A DNA stretch of 64,000 bases from Hydrogenophaga sp. RAC07 (GCF_001713375.1 NZ_CP016449.1:2728001-2792000); one strand, 5' to 3'. Shown: positions 53,977 to 63,990, numbered from the stretch's first letter. Translations and numbers: made by a program. The notes: generated from the sequence alone by a model not told the origin.

Positions 53977-54923
53977 GCCTTGTTGCTGGCAACGCGCGGC
54001 GCAGCACCCGCCTCGCTCCAGGCGTACGCCGGCAGCGCCAGCGCCAGCGGCAACAGGTAGTAGGCGGCACGGTAGGCCAGCACCGTGGCCAGCACCTCGG
54101 TGGCCGGCAAGGCGTGGGCCAGCGTGGCCACAAACACCGCCTCCAGCACACCCAGACCGGCCGGCACGTGGGTGAGCACACCGGCCACCGCGGCGAGCAA
54201 CAGCGCGCCGAGCACGGTGGGGTAGTCCACGCGCCCGCCGAACAGGCTCCACACAATGGCGCCGATCAGCATCCAGCTCGCGCCACCGAGCAACGCCTGC
54301 AGCCCGGCCAGCCGCGCGCCGGGCAAGGCCAGTGTGTGCCCACGCCAGCCCAGCTCACGCTGGCGCGACCACGTGCACAGGGCGAGGTAGCCCAGCGCCA
54401 GCGCGACCATCAAGCCGCCGATGGCTCGCAGCCACAGCGCGCTGAGCGCCCACGATTCGGGCAGGCGCGGCGGCGCGATCAACAACACCGCGCCCGCCAC
54501 CCACAAGTAGCCCAGCCAGTTGGTCACCATGCTGTGCGTGATCACCTGCGCCACCGTCGGGGCCGACAGACCCCCGCGCATGTACAGCCGCAGCCGCAGG
54601 CCGAAGCCACCCACCAGCGCGCCGAAGTTGAGGTTGAACGCGTAGCAGATGCCGGCGATGCCGAGCGTGCGCGGGGCAGACAACGTGTGGGCGGTGAGGC
54701 GGCGGCCGACCAGGTCGAAGCTGGCGACCAGGGCGTAACTCAGCAAGGCCAGGCCCGCCGCCGTGAGCACCTGCACGAGCGAGAGCGTTTGCAGTGCCCG
54801 CCACACCTCGGGCCACTCCACCGTGCGCGCCTGGCGGGCCACCAGGGTCAGCACCAGAGCGGCGAGTGCCCATGGCGCGATGCGCTTGAACCACGCCCAG
54901 GCTTGTTGGGTGGCGGGTTTCAT
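53949..54923 (-). CDS. YbhN/UPF0104 family membrane protein (LPG synthase TM-like)
   Basis: This 324-residue membrane protein has about eight helices of the lysylphosphatidylglycerol-synthase/UPF0104 transmembrane family. Visible blocks are [28 protein letters not shown] and [15 protein letters not shown] with the characteristic HVPAGLG. It starts in an ATGA overlap with clsB. The order ybhP-like, clsB, ybhN-like is the same as in E. coli, where the set is linked to cardiolipin and envelope lipids. Confidence 0.87.
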   Translation of the reverse strand: MKPATQQAWAWFKRIAPWALAALVLTLVARQARTVEWPEVWRALQTLSLVQVLTAAGLALLSYALVASFDLVGRRLTAHTLSAPRTLGIAGICYAFNLNFGALVGGFGLRLRLYMRGGLSAPTVAQVITHSMVTNWLGYLWVAGAVLLIAPPRLPESWALSALWLRAIGGLMVALALGYLALCTWSRQRELGWRGHTLALPGARLAGLQALLGGASWMLIGAIVWSLFGGRVDYPTVLGALLLAAVAGVLTHVPAGLGVLEAVFVATLAHALPATEVLATVLAYRAAYYLLPLALALPAYAWSEAGAAPRVASNKAQPRPTNGI

Positions 54924-56128
54924 GGGCCCTCGCTGCCCATGGGCACCACCTTCGGCTGCCGCACCGAGGCCCGGGAGGCCCAGACCGGGAAGCGCCGCAA
55001 GGCATGGAACACCACCATGCTGCGCACGGCGATCCAGGCCGACCGCAGCCGCCCCGTGGCCGGTCGCTCCACCCGTTCACAACTCTCTTCCAGCAGGTGG
55101 TCGATGCGCTCGCGCAGGTGCCGGGCAAAAGCCGGGTCGCGCACCACCACGTTGGCTTCGAGATTCAGACTGAGGCTGGTCGGATCGAGGTTGCTCGACC
55201 CCACGGTGGCCCAGTTGTCGTCCACCACCGCCACCTTGCCGTGCAGCGGGCGATCGTTGTACTCGAACAAGTTGACACCCGCGCGCAGCAGGTGCCGGTA
55301 GAGCAGTTCGGTGGCGCGCTTCACCCAGGGCTGGTCCGGGTGGCCCTGCACGATCAGATCGACCTGCACGCCGCGCCGGGCCGCGCGGCGCAGATCGCGC
55401 AGCAGGCGGTAGCCGGGAAAGAAGTAGGCGTTGGCGATCAGCACACGCTGGCGCGCGTTGCGCACCGCGGCGCGGTAGTGGCGCTCGATGTCGGTGCGGT
55501 GCAGGTGGTTGTCGCGCGTGACGAATGCGGCCACCGCGCCGCCGTCTTGCGTGTCGGTCACGCCGCCGCGTGCCAGGCCCGCGCGCCAGCGCTGGAGCCA
55601 CTGGCTGCGCGCGGGCTGTGGCGCCAGCACATTGGCGCGGCAAAACGCCTGGATCTGACCCACCAGCGGGCCTTCAAGTTCGACCGCGTAGTCCTGCTTG
55701 GCCAAGGGCCCGAACTCCCTGAGGTGATCGATCGAATAATTGATACCGCCCACAAAAGCGCGCTGGCCGTCCACCACCACCAGCTTGTGGTGCATGCGGC
55801 GCAGCAGGTTGACGCGCGCGCCGAACAACCAGCGCGCCGGCTCGAAGCTGCGCAGGCGCACGCCGGCGTCCATCAGGGGCTGGGTGAACGACGCCGGCAG
55901 GTCGGGCGAACCCCAACCGTCAACCAGCACATGCACCTCGGCGCCGCGCGCGGCAGCCGCCAGCAGGGCCTGCTGCAGTTGCTGCCCCACCTTGTCGTCG
56001 AACAGGATGAAGGTCTCCAGCAACACCTCGCGCTCGGCCGCAGCGATCACCTCGAACACGCGCGGGTAGTAAGCCTCGCCGTTCTCCAACAGCGTGATGC
56101 GGTTGCCCGGTACCCAGCGCGAACTCAT
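54920..56128 (-). CDS. clsB: Cardiolipin synthase ClsB-type phospholipase D
   Basis: This 402-residue phospholipase D superfamily enzyme has two HKD motifs: MHHKLVVVDGQRAFVGG (about 115-131) and PLHGKVAVVDDNWATVGSSN (about 293-312). ClsB enzymes make cardiolipin from phosphatidylglycerol at the inner membrane. There is no N-terminal membrane helix, as in E. coli ClsB. It overlaps both neighbours by ATGA. The start MSSRWVPGNRI at 56128 follows from that junction. Confidence 0.92.
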   Translation of the reverse strand: MSSRWVPGNRITLLENGEAYYPRVFEVIAAAEREVLLETFILFDDKVGQQLQQALLAAAARGAEVHVLVDGWGSPDLPASFTQPLMDAGVRLRSFEPARWLFGARVNLLRRMHHKLVVVDGQRAFVGGINYSIDHLREFGPLAKQDYAVELEGPLVGQIQAFCRANVLAPQPARSQWLQRWRAGLARGGVTDTQDGGAVAAFVTRDNHLHRTDIERHYRAAVRNARQRVLIANAYFFPGYRLLRDLRRAARRGVQVDLIVQGHPDQPWVKRATELLYRHLLRAGVNLFEYNDRPLHGKVAVVDDNWATVGSSNLDPTSLSLNLEANVVVRDPAFARHLRERIDHLLEESCERVERPATGRLRSAWIAVRSMVVFHALRRFPVWASRASVRQPKVVPMGSEGP

Positions 56129-56853
56129 GGGTTTCTCCCCACCTCGATCTCGGCCGCCACCGGCGCGTGGTCGGACAGCTGCGCCCATGGCCGCCGGGGC
56201 ATGGGCACCGGCAACGCAGACACCATGCCGCGCACGTAGATGCGGTCCAGCCGCAACAGCGGCCAGCGCGCGGGGAAGCTGCGTGCGTGGTGCCCGTGGG
56301 CCTGCATGAACACCTCGCGCAGCCCGGCGGTTGCAAGCTGCTCGTCGGCTCGTCCGCGCCAGTCGTTGAAGTCTCCCGCCACCACCAGCGGCGCATCCGC
56401 CGGGACTTCGTGCTGCACGGTCTCGCACACACGCGCGAGCTGGTGCCGGCGGTGCGACTCGCGCAGCCCCAGGTGCACACACATCACGTGCAACGTGGGC
56501 AAACCTTCGGGCAAGGCCAGTTCGCAGTGCAGCAGACCCCGCGGCTCCACAGCCGGCAACGAGATGTCGTGGTTGTGGCTGCGCAACACCGGGAAGCGGG
56601 ACAGCACGGCGTTGCCGTGGTCCATGCCCTCGGCCACCGCGTTGCGGCCATAGGCGTGATCGGGCCAGATCTCGTCGGCCAGGTACTCGTACTGCGCACC
56701 GAGCGCCGCCGCGCGGCGCGCGCCGGAGCCGCCGTCCACCTCTTGCAGGAACACCACATCGCTCTGCACGGCGCGCACCGCCTCGCGCAGCCCGTGCAGC
56801 ACGAAACGGCTGTTGAGCACGTCAAAGCCCTTGTGGATGTTGACCGTCAACAT
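56125..56853 (-). CDS. Endonuclease/exonuclease/phosphatase family protein (YbhP-like)
   Basis: This 242-residue metal-dependent phosphodiesterase-fold protein shows TVNIHKGFD at the N terminus, VVFLQEVDGG, GDFNDW, LDRIYV, and LSDHAPV with the catalytic Asp-His at the C terminus. The ATG at 56853 starts exactly at the conserved fold; a TTG eleven codons upstream is possible. As the first gene of the clsB operon it is the YbhP equivalent, whose substrate is not established. Confidence 0.88.
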   Translation of the reverse strand: MLTVNIHKGFDVLNSRFVLHGLREAVRAVQSDVVFLQEVDGGSGARRAAALGAQYEYLADEIWPDHAYGRNAVAEGMDHGNAVLSRFPVLRSHNHDISLPAVEPRGLLHCELALPEGLPTLHVMCVHLGLRESHRRHQLARVCETVQHEVPADAPLVVAGDFNDWRGRADEQLATAGLREVFMQAHGHHARSFPARWPLLRLDRIYVRGMVSALPVPMPRRPWAQLSDHAPVAAEIEVGRNP

Positions 56854-56994
56854 GCGCAGGCATCCAGGGTGGTGTGGTGCGCTCAAACGTCGACGCGGCG
56901 CGCAAGCGCAAAGAACAATGGATACATCCCGCCATCCTGCACGGATCGGCGGCCGTTGTCTGTTGTCTGGACCACGGAGCGGGGCAACGGCCCT

Positions 56995-58344
56995 TCAGGC
57001 GGTGGCCATCGCACCCGCAGCACTGGCCAGCCCGCGGGCCGCGGCACGCCGCAGGAAGCCGCGGTTGACCGGGCTGTGCGGGCGCAGGGCCAGGCGCTCG
57101 TGCGCCAGGGCCTCGGCCAGGTCGAAGCGGCGTGCGCGCAGCGCGGCTTCGGTCAGGGTCCAGTCGATCACGTCGCGCTGCGCGTGGCTGCCACCGAAAC
57201 TGTTGGCGATCGCACGGGCCCGGTGCAGGTGTTGGACGGCCACCTCATGGTCACCCCGCCAGAAGGCTGCAAAACCCGCCACCAGATCGGCTCCGGTGTC
57301 GACCGCCCAGCGGGAGGCTTCGCGGTCGCGCGGGGCGGCGCGCAGCGACTCCAGCAAACGGTTGACGTCGGCTTCGCGGCCCGCACCCAGCCAGGCCATG
57401 ACCGCGTGCCAGTCGTTGAACGGGTAGAGCGCACCGTCGGCGTGTGCGTCCCAGGCGATGGCCAGCTCGTCCCAGCGATCGCCCACCTCCACGCCGCTCA
57501 TGGACAGGCGCCAGAGCAGGGCCGAAGCGTCGATCATGTCCACCGCCACCGCGCTGCGCCCGCTGCGGATGGGGCCATCAAACAGCGCCAGCGCCTGATC
57601 GGCCTGCCCGAGTTCCAGATGACACAGCGCGCGGTGCCACCAGTTGTGGACCTGGAAAAAGTTGTCGTCGCCCGACCAGAAAGGTTCGCGCGCGATCATC
57701 CAGCCGATGCCGTCCTGGTGGCGCGCCTGCATCTCCATCACGTGGGCCACCGCGTGGTGGGCCCAGCAATCCAGCGGCTGCGCATCGAGCGCGCTGCGCC
57801 CTGTGTCTTCGGCCTGCGCGTACTGGCCGGCCTCCTCCAGACCAAAGGCGTACATGCCCAGCACGATGGAGTGGCCCGGCATGTCGGCGCTCCAGTGCGG
57901 CAGCGTGCGCGCGATGCGGTCGCGCAGGCTGCGGGCGCTGGCGCGAAAGAAATCGCACAGGTGGCCCACCTGCAGCGCCACGATGTCGAACGGGTGGCGC
58001 GTGTGGTGGTGGTCCAGCGCGAGGGCCGCCGCCGACCACTCCCCGCGCAGGATCAGCTCGATGGCCGCGCGGTGCGATCGCTCGCGATCGTTCATGGGCA
58101 GGTCGGCCACCGCCTGCAGCAGCTCGCGCGCTGCGCTGGCGGCGGCGGGCTCGGTGGCCACCGCCAGCAGGTGGGCCTTGAGCAGGTGGGCCATGGCGAA
58201 GCCGGGCGCGGCGGCGGTGGCGCGTTCCAGCGCGGCCATGGGGTCGCCGCGGTAAAGGTTGAAGGCGGTGACGGCCTGCTCGTAGTGGGCGGCGGCCTCG
58301 GTGGTGGCGCCAGTGAGGGTGTGACCCTGTGCGTCGGTGATCAT
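56995..58344 (-). CDS. Tetratricopeptide-like repeat protein (TTC38-like)
   Basis: This 449-residue all-helical protein is built of degenerate TPR-like pairs: AAAHYEQAVTAFNLYRGDPMAALERATAAAP, EEAGQYAQAEDTGRSALDAQPLDCWAHHAVAHVMEM and FWRGDHEVAVQHLHRARAI are clear repeats (quoted in part). It lacks a signal peptide. The pattern resembles the TTC38 family, whose role is not known. It is divergent from the AraC-type regulator, which may control it. Confidence 0.75.
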   Translation of the reverse strand: MITDAQGHTLTGATTEAAAHYEQAVTAFNLYRGDPMAALERATAAAPGFAMAHLLKAHLLAVATEPAAASAARELLQAVADLPMNDRERSHRAAIELILRGEWSAAALALDHHHTRHPFDIVALQVGHLCDFFRASARSLRDRIARTLPHWSADMPGHSIVLGMYAFGLEEAGQYAQAEDTGRSALDAQPLDCWAHHAVAHVMEMQARHQDGIGWMIAREPFWSGDDNFFQVHNWWHRALCHLELGQADQALALFDGPIRSGRSAVAVDMIDASALLWRLSMSGVEVGDRWDELAIAWDAHADGALYPFNDWHAVMAWLGAGREADVNRLLESLRAAPRDREASRWAVDTGADLVAGFAAFWRGDHEVAVQHLHRARAIANSFGGSHAQRDVIDWTLTEAALRARRFDLAEALAHERLALRPHSPVNRGFLRRAAARGLASAAGAMATA

Positions 58345-58489
58345 GGAAAAGTGCTCCTGGTTTGCGTGGCCGGCGCTCGATGAAGGGACAAAGGGCGTTG
58401 CCTCGATGGCGCCGGTGGGATTAATCTACGTTTCGAAGGCCGCGCGCACCATGCCCGCGGCGCCGGCTTTTGTTGCCGAAACGCCAGCC

Positions 58490-59476
58490 ATGACCACACC
58501 CTCCCCCATCGATGCATTGAGCGATGTGCTGCAAGCGCTGCGGCTGCGCGGCGGGGTTTTCGTCGAGGCCGAGATCGGCGCACCCTGGAGCGTGTTCTCC
58601 CAGGTCGGGCCGGACGACTGCGTGGAGTTCAAGCCGGCGCCACGCGAGGTGATCGCCTACCACTTCGTGTGCGAGGGCGAGATGAGTCTGCAGGTGCAGG
58701 GCGATGCAAGCGCGGTCTGCGTGCGCGCGGGCGAGCTGGTGATCCTGCCGCGCAACGACCGCCACCTGCTGGGCAGCAATCTCGACGTGCCGCCCATGGA
58801 CGTGGAGCAGCTCGAACACCAGCCCGGTGACAGCGGCCTGCTGCGCCTGCGGCACAAAGGTCAGGGGCAGGTCACGCGTTTTTTCTGCGGCTACCTCGGT
58901 CACGACAACGTCAACGACCCACTCATCAATGCCCTGCCCCGGGTGCTGCACCTGAGCCTGCGCGACCCGGCCACCGCGCAGTGGGTCGAGAGCTCACTGC
59001 GCTTCGCCTCACAACCCGCCGGCACCGCGCTGGGTGCGTCTCCCAACCTGCTGGGCCGGCTGGCCGAGCTGCTGTTCGCCGAGGCCGTGCGCCACTACCT
59101 GGCCCAACAACCCGCCGGCAGCACCGGCTGGCTGGCGGGGCTGGGCGACGCCAAGGTGGGCCGCGCGCTGGCCTTGCTGCACAGCGACCGCCAGCGCGCC
59201 TGGACCACCGAAGACCTGGCGCGTGAGGTGGGCCTGTCCCGCTCGGCATTTGCCGACCGTTTCAGCGACCTCATGGGCGAGCCCCCCATGCGCTACATGG
59301 CGCGCCAACGCATGCGGTACGCGGCGCAGCGGCTGGCCGAGAGCAACGAGTCGATCGCTCGCATTGCCGAAGCGGCGGGCTACGGGTCGGAACCGGCCTT
59401 TCACCGCGCGTTCAAGCGCGCGCATCAGATGGCCCCGGCGGCCTGGCGCAAGCAGCACGCGGCCACGGCGCCTTGA
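58490..59476 (+). CDS. AraC family regulator with cupin sensor domain
   Basis: This 328-residue protein has an N-terminal cupin (about 15-190: YHFVCEGEMSLQVQG, AGELVILPRNDRHLLGS) and a C-terminal double helix-turn-helix (about 225-325: WTTEDLAREVGLSRSAFADRF, ARIAEAAGYGSEPAFHRAFKRAH). The cupin_6 type binds an unknown small molecule. Two in-frame starts exist (58451 and 58490); the later one begins just before the conserved region. The divergent TPR gene lies 145 bp away. Confidence 0.88.
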   Translation: MTTPSPIDALSDVLQALRLRGGVFVEAEIGAPWSVFSQVGPDDCVEFKPAPREVIAYHFVCEGEMSLQVQGDASAVCVRAGELVILPRNDRHLLGSNLDVPPMDVEQLEHQPGDSGLLRLRHKGQGQVTRFFCGYLGHDNVNDPLINALPRVLHLSLRDPATAQWVESSLRFASQPAGTALGASPNLLGRLAELLFAEAVRHYLAQQPAGSTGWLAGLGDAKVGRALALLHSDRQRAWTTEDLAREVGLSRSAFADRFSDLMGEPPMRYMARQRMRYAAQRLAESNESIARIAEAAGYGSEPAFHRAFKRAHQMAPAAWRKQHAATAP

Positions 59477-59494
59477 ACCCGTGGGCGGCGAAGC

Positions 59495-61612
59495 TCAGCC
59501 CGACGGATCGAGCGTGAATTCGGCCACCGTGCCCACGCCCACCTGGCTGCGCACACGGACCTCGCCGCCGTGGTGCTGCACGATGCGCTGCACCATGCTC
59601 AGGCCGATGCCGCTGCCCTCGAACTGCGAGGCCGCGTGCATGCGGCGAAACGGCTGGAACAGCGCGCGTGCGTGGGCCATGTCGAAGCCCGCGCCGTTGT
59701 CCGTGACGCGGTACCAGGTGCGCCGGCCCGCCTGAAAGCTGTCGACCCGGATGCGCGCCAGCGCCAGGCGCTCGGTGTACTTCCAGGCGTTGTGCAGCAG
59801 GTTCTGCCAGACCTGCGCGACCAGATCGGCGTCACCCATGGCAGCCGGCAAGGGATCGAACTGGATCTCGATGTTGCGATCGGTGCCACCGCTGCGCACC
59901 AGGGCCCAGGTGTCTTCCGCCAGGGCCTGCATGTCGATGCTGCGCCGCTGCAGGGCGTGCTGGTCGATCTGCGCCAGGTTGCACAAGGCCTCGATCATCG
60001 CGTTCATGCGCCGCGTGGCCTTGTCCACCTGTTCGCTGTACTCCAGCGCCTCGTCGGTATGGCCCAGCTTCAGGCGCTCGCGCATCAGCCCCATGAAACC
60101 CTGGATGGCCAGCAGCGGCGCGCGCAGGTCGTGCGCCACCGCGCGGGTGAATTCGCGCAGGCGGGCATCACCGGGTTCACCGGCTTCGCTTGGCGGCACC
60201 GTGTCGGGGGCATCGCGCTGAGCCTGCTCGATCTCCTCGTGCAGGGTCAGGTAGCCCTGGCGAAACACCGGGTCCTGCGCCAGGCGCTCGGTCACGTCGC
60301 GCACGATGCACAGCACCACCGTGAGCTCACCCACCCGCAGCTTGTCGGCGCTGACCAGGCAGGCACGCTGCTGGCCGTCGGCACGGGTCACGTTCACCGG
60401 CAGCGCGTCCAGCAAGCCGTCCAAGTCGATGGCGCGCGCCAGGCGTTTGAGCGTGTCCAGGCCGATGTGGTGCGCCAGCGAACGCAGCGGCTGACCCACC
60501 ACCTGGGACTCCACCAATCCGAGCAAGGCGGCCACCGCCGGGTTGGCGTCCTGCACCAGGCCGCTGTGGTGGTCGACCACCAGCATGGGCTCGGGGTTGC
60601 GCTGGAAGGTGCGCTCCAGCAATTCCTCGGACCGGCGCAGGGAACGCTCGGCGTCTTCACGTCGTGCGCGCTCCTGGGCCACCGTGCGCCCGCGCTGGCG
60701 CAAGGCGAAACCGGCCAGCAACAGCAGCAGCGAGCCGCCCACCGCAATCCGCCAGGTCCATTGGCGCTGCTGTTGCAGGTCGCGCTCCATCGCCTGCTGT
60801 TCGGCGCTGGCGGGTTCGTCGTTGAGCCAGCGCTCGCGCAGTGCGGGCAAGGTGCCATTGGCCTCCAGGCGGTTGAGAGCCCCTTGCAGGCGATCGCGCA
60901 GCGCTTCGTTGTCGCGCACCACCGCCAGCGAGTAGGTCTGCAAGCGCAAATCGCTCAGCGAACGCACCAGACCGGACACCTGCCCCGATGCAATCAAGGG
61001 GTCGGCGTAGGCGCGGGGCAACAAGGCCATGTCGGCAAAGCCGAGTTGCACCGACTGCAGCGCAGCCAGCGCGTCGGGCGTGCGCACATAGGGCCCGCTG
61101 ATGCCCGAGAGCCACTTGCTCAGGCTCTCGCGCATGGGTTCGTGGTCCAGCACGGCGATGCGGGCGCCTTGCAGATCCTGCAGCGCGCGCGGCGCGGGTT
61201 GGCCGGGCGGCAGGTACACCGCAAACGCGGGCGCGGCGTGGCCCTTGAGAAAGTGCGCATAGGCGCGCCGCTCGGTGGTCTCCACCATCGCAATCACGTC
61301 CACCCGCCCGGCCTTGAAGGCCTCCACCGTGGCCGGCCATTTTTGCAGGTTGATCGACACCGGCACACCGAGCTCGCGCCCCACGGCCTGCATCAACTCG
61401 ACCTGAAATCCCTCGGGCTGACCGTTGGCATCGAGCGACTCGAAGGGTGCGAACCCGATGTCGCCGCCGTAGCGCAGCGGGGTTTGCGCCTGCACCCCTG
61501 TGCAGATCACGCCCCAGGCCATGGCCAGCGCGAACAACCAGCGCCCGGCAGGGCTGCCGAGCCAAGGGTCCTCTCCTGTCCGGATTCGGGTCTGTCGTGT
61601 GGATCGCAGCAT
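59495..61612 (-). CDS. Sensor histidine kinase with periplasmic solute-binding domain and PAS
   Basis: The 705 residues contain, in order, a signal/anchor region (about 20-43), an SBP_bac_3-like periplasmic domain (about 46-275: YGGDIGFAPFESLDANGQPEGFQVELM in part), a transmembrane helix (about 290-310) and a PAS domain (about 335-460). A HisKA domain (FTRAVAHDLRAPLLAIQGFM) and HATPase (WQNLLHNAWKYTE, DNGAGFD, GSGIGLSMV) follow. It should sense an amino-acid-like ligand directly. No response regulator gene is adjacent, so it is an orphan kinase. The start at 61612 lacks a clear ribosome site. Confidence 0.87.
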   Translation of the reverse strand: MLRSTRQTRIRTGEDPWLGSPAGRWLFALAMAWGVICTGVQAQTPLRYGGDIGFAPFESLDANGQPEGFQVELMQAVGRELGVPVSINLQKWPATVEAFKAGRVDVIAMVETTERRAYAHFLKGHAAPAFAVYLPPGQPAPRALQDLQGARIAVLDHEPMRESLSKWLSGISGPYVRTPDALAALQSVQLGFADMALLPRAYADPLIASGQVSGLVRSLSDLRLQTYSLAVVRDNEALRDRLQGALNRLEANGTLPALRERWLNDEPASAEQQAMERDLQQQRQWTWRIAVGGSLLLLLAGFALRQRGRTVAQERARREDAERSLRRSEELLERTFQRNPEPMLVVDHHSGLVQDANPAVAALLGLVESQVVGQPLRSLAHHIGLDTLKRLARAIDLDGLLDALPVNVTRADGQQRACLVSADKLRVGELTVVLCIVRDVTERLAQDPVFRQGYLTLHEEIEQAQRDAPDTVPPSEAGEPGDARLREFTRAVAHDLRAPLLAIQGFMGLMRERLKLGHTDEALEYSEQVDKATRRMNAMIEALCNLAQIDQHALQRRSIDMQALAEDTWALVRSGGTDRNIEIQFDPLPAAMGDADLVAQVWQNLLHNAWKYTERLALARIRVDSFQAGRRTWYRVTDNGAGFDMAHARALFQPFRRMHAASQFEGSGIGLSMVQRIVQHHGGEVRVRSQVGVGTVAEFTLDPSG

Positions 61613-61759
61613 GCTGGGGTGCACAGGGTGGGTGCCCCGTCCCCATCGGACGACACCTTTGCTTACAGTGCCACAAAACAGCACCCAACAGGTGTCAGCG
61701 GCGCGGCAAGGCATCCCATTTGTCGGATACCACCCACACCACCGCACCCGGGCGCGCCA

Positions 61760-63004
61760 TCAGGCCTTCAACGCAAAGCCCGCGATCTGCTTGTAGTTGT
61801 CCGAAATGGCACGCAGTTCGTCCTGGCTGATCAGCTCGTCGATGTTGTTGAACGGCTTGCCACCGCTGAGTTCGTCGGCCTTCATGATGATGAAGTCCGG
61901 TGGCAGGGTGCGGTTGGTTTCCACCACGCGCGCCGTGGCCGGCAGGCGGGTATCCTGGTAGCGCTGCAAGGCGGCTCGCAAGTCACCCCCGGCGTCGAGC
62001 TCGCTGGCCAACTCGTCGGCCAGCGTGCGGGCGTCGATCAGGGCCTGTGCCGAGCCGTTGGAGCCGCGCGGGTACATGGGGTGGGCGGCGTCACCCATGA
62101 GCGTGACACGGTCGAAGCTCCAGCGCGGCAGCGCGTCCTTGTCGACCATGGGGTACTCGAAAAGGTTGTTCGCGGAAGTGATGAGCGCGGGCACGTCCAG
62201 CCAGTCGAAGCGCCAGTCGGCAAAGGTGGGCAGAAAGTCCTCCACGCGGCCCGGCCGGTTCCAGTCGTTCATGGGCGCCTGGTCGTCGCGGATCTCGGCC
62301 ACCCAGTTGATGAGCTGGTTGCCCTGACCATCCACGTTGTCCGCGATGGGGTAGATCACCATCTTGCCGGTGTCGATGGAGCCGATGCGCATGTAGGTCT
62401 TGCCGCCCAGAATGGGTTTGTGCACCGAGGTGCCGCGCCAGGTGTTGATGCCGCCGTAGCAGACCTGGTCGTTCGGATGGAAGTGTTTTCGAATCGCCGA
62501 GTTCACCCCGTCGCAGGCCACGACCCACGGCGCGCGCACCGGTGGCACCGGACCCTGCGCGTTGTCGGCAAAGGAGAGCGTGACACCACGGTCGTCCTGC
62601 GCCAGCCCGGTGCAGCGAAAGCCGGTGTGCACGTGCTGCGCTCCCAGGCGCTGCAGTGCCGCCTCGAACAGGATGCGGTGCAGCTTGCCGCGGTGGATGC
62701 CGATCTCCGGCAAGGCATAGCCGGCATGGCGGCCGCGCGCCTCACCGTAGACACGCTGGCCAAACCGGTTGAAGAACACACTCTCGCGGTTTTCGATCCC
62801 CACCGCTTCCAGCTGCGGCAGCAGGCCCAGCGCCGTGAGCTCCTGCACGGCGTGCGGCAGCAGTGTGATGCCCACACCCAGCTCCTTGACATCGGCCACG
62901 GCCTCAAACACATCGCAGGCGATGCCGCGCTGGTGCAGCCCCAGCGCAAACGCCAGGCCGGCGATGCCGCCACCCACCACCGCGATTGCGGGTTGCTCGC
63001 TCAT
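61760..63004 (-). CDS. FAD-dependent aromatic-ring monooxygenase-like protein
   Basis: This 414-residue flavoprotein of the PHBH/salicylate-hydroxylase group has AVVGGGIAGLAFALGL for ADP binding, VVACDGVNSAIR (DG motif) and LMGDAAHPMYPRGSNGSAQALIDARTLA (GD motif, in part). It should hydroxylate an aromatic or related acid with NAD(P)H and O2. The sequence gives no specific substrate. It lies 47 bp after the Bug-type binding protein gene, so uptake and oxidation of one compound are plausible. Confidence 0.85.
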   Translation of the reverse strand: MSEQPAIAVVGGGIAGLAFALGLHQRGIACDVFEAVADVKELGVGITLLPHAVQELTALGLLPQLEAVGIENRESVFFNRFGQRVYGEARGRHAGYALPEIGIHRGKLHRILFEAALQRLGAQHVHTGFRCTGLAQDDRGVTLSFADNAQGPVPPVRAPWVVACDGVNSAIRKHFHPNDQVCYGGINTWRGTSVHKPILGGKTYMRIGSIDTGKMVIYPIADNVDGQGNQLINWVAEIRDDQAPMNDWNRPGRVEDFLPTFADWRFDWLDVPALITSANNLFEYPMVDKDALPRWSFDRVTLMGDAAHPMYPRGSNGSAQALIDARTLADELASELDAGGDLRAALQRYQDTRLPATARVVETNRTLPPDFIIMKADELSGGKPFNNIDELISQDELRAISDNYKQIAGFALKA

Positions 63005-63051
63005 GTTCACTCCGCTTTGATGTTTTGCGCCTTGATGAGAGCAGCCCAGCG

Positions 63052-63990
63052 CTAGGCATCCTTCTGCACCAGCTGACCGAACGCCTCGGGCGTGCCGGTG
63101 CTCGGGTCCATGCCCTGCCCCGAGAACGCCTTTTTCACCTCGTCGCTGCCCAGGATGTCGTTGATCTCGCGGTTGAGGGTGGCCACCATGGCCGGGGCCA
63201 TGCCCTTGGGCGCAAACACGCCGTACCACATGTCCACGTTCACATCGCCGGTGCGCGACTCGGTGAGCGTGGGCACATCCGGCAACAAAGGGTGGCGTTT
63301 GTCGCTGCCGATGGCCAGCGCCACCAGGCGCCCGCTGCGCACCTGCGGCAACGCGACGTGGATCGGCAGGAACATCGCATCCACCTGCCCGCCGATCATG
63401 TCGGTGAGGGCCGGGCCGGTGCCGCGGTAGGGGATGTGGGTGATGAAGCTCTTGCTGGTGTTCTTGAACAGCTCCATGGACAGGTGGTGCGGCGTGCCCA
63501 CGCCCGGCGAGGCGTAGTTGAGTTTGCCGGGGGCCTTGCGCGCGGCCTCCACCAGATCGGCGGCGGTCTTGAAGCCACTCCGGGGGTGGGTCACCAGCAT
63601 CAGCTGGCCCCAGCTGGTCAGGCTCACCGGGGTGAGGTCGCGCAGCGGGTCGAAGGTGGCGGCGGGGTACAGGCTGCGGTTCATCACCAGGGTGTTCACA
63701 CTCACCAGCAGGGTGTTGCCGTCGGGCGCGGCGCGCACCACGGCTTCGGTGCCGATGTTGCCGGAGGCGCCCGCGCGGTTGTCCACCACCACCGGACGTT
63801 TCAGCCGCTCGGAGAGCTTGGGGCCGATGGTGCGCGCGATCAGGTCGATGCCGGTGCCGGGCGTGAACGGCACGATCAGGCGCAGCGGCGCATCGGTCGT
63901 CTGGGCCTGGGCCCAACCGGTGCCGGCGAGCACCGCCAGGGCGAGCAGGCTGCGCCAGACGCGGCTGGTGAGGGTGTGCGAGCGTGTCAT
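63052..63990 (-). CDS. Bug/TctC family tripartite tricarboxylate-type binding protein
   Basis: This 312-residue periplasmic solute-binding protein has a signal peptide (about 1-30, ending AQAQ). The family start APLRLIVPFTPGTGIDLIARTIG, VDNRAGASGNIGTEAVVRAAPDG and ITHIPYRGTGPALTDMIGGQVD are all present (each quoted in part). These proteins bind carboxylates; many are orphans without TctAB, as here. The family is greatly expanded in Bordetella and Comamonadaceae, which supports the taxonomic guess. The gene is complete and ends in TAG. Confidence 0.92.
   Translation of the reverse strand: MTRSHTLTSRVWRSLLALAVLAGTGWAQAQTTDAPLRLIVPFTPGTGIDLIARTIGPKLSERLKRPVVVDNRAGASGNIGTEAVVRAAPDGNTLLVSVNTLVMNRSLYPAATFDPLRDLTPVSLTSWGQLMLVTHPRSGFKTAADLVEAARKAPGKLNYASPGVGTPHHLSMELFKNTSKSFITHIPYRGTGPALTDMIGGQVDAMFLPIHVALPQVRSGRLVALAIGSDKRHPLLPDVPTLTESRTGDVNVDMWYGVFAPKGMAPAMVATLNREINDILGSDEVKKAFSGQGMDPSTGTPEAFGQLVQKDA

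Noticed and set aside
59570..63055. Open plus-strand frame of more than 1100 codons opposite the kinase and monooxygenase genes
   Set aside because: It has no family motifs and is antisense to two clearly real genes. Long antisense frames are expected at this GC content.
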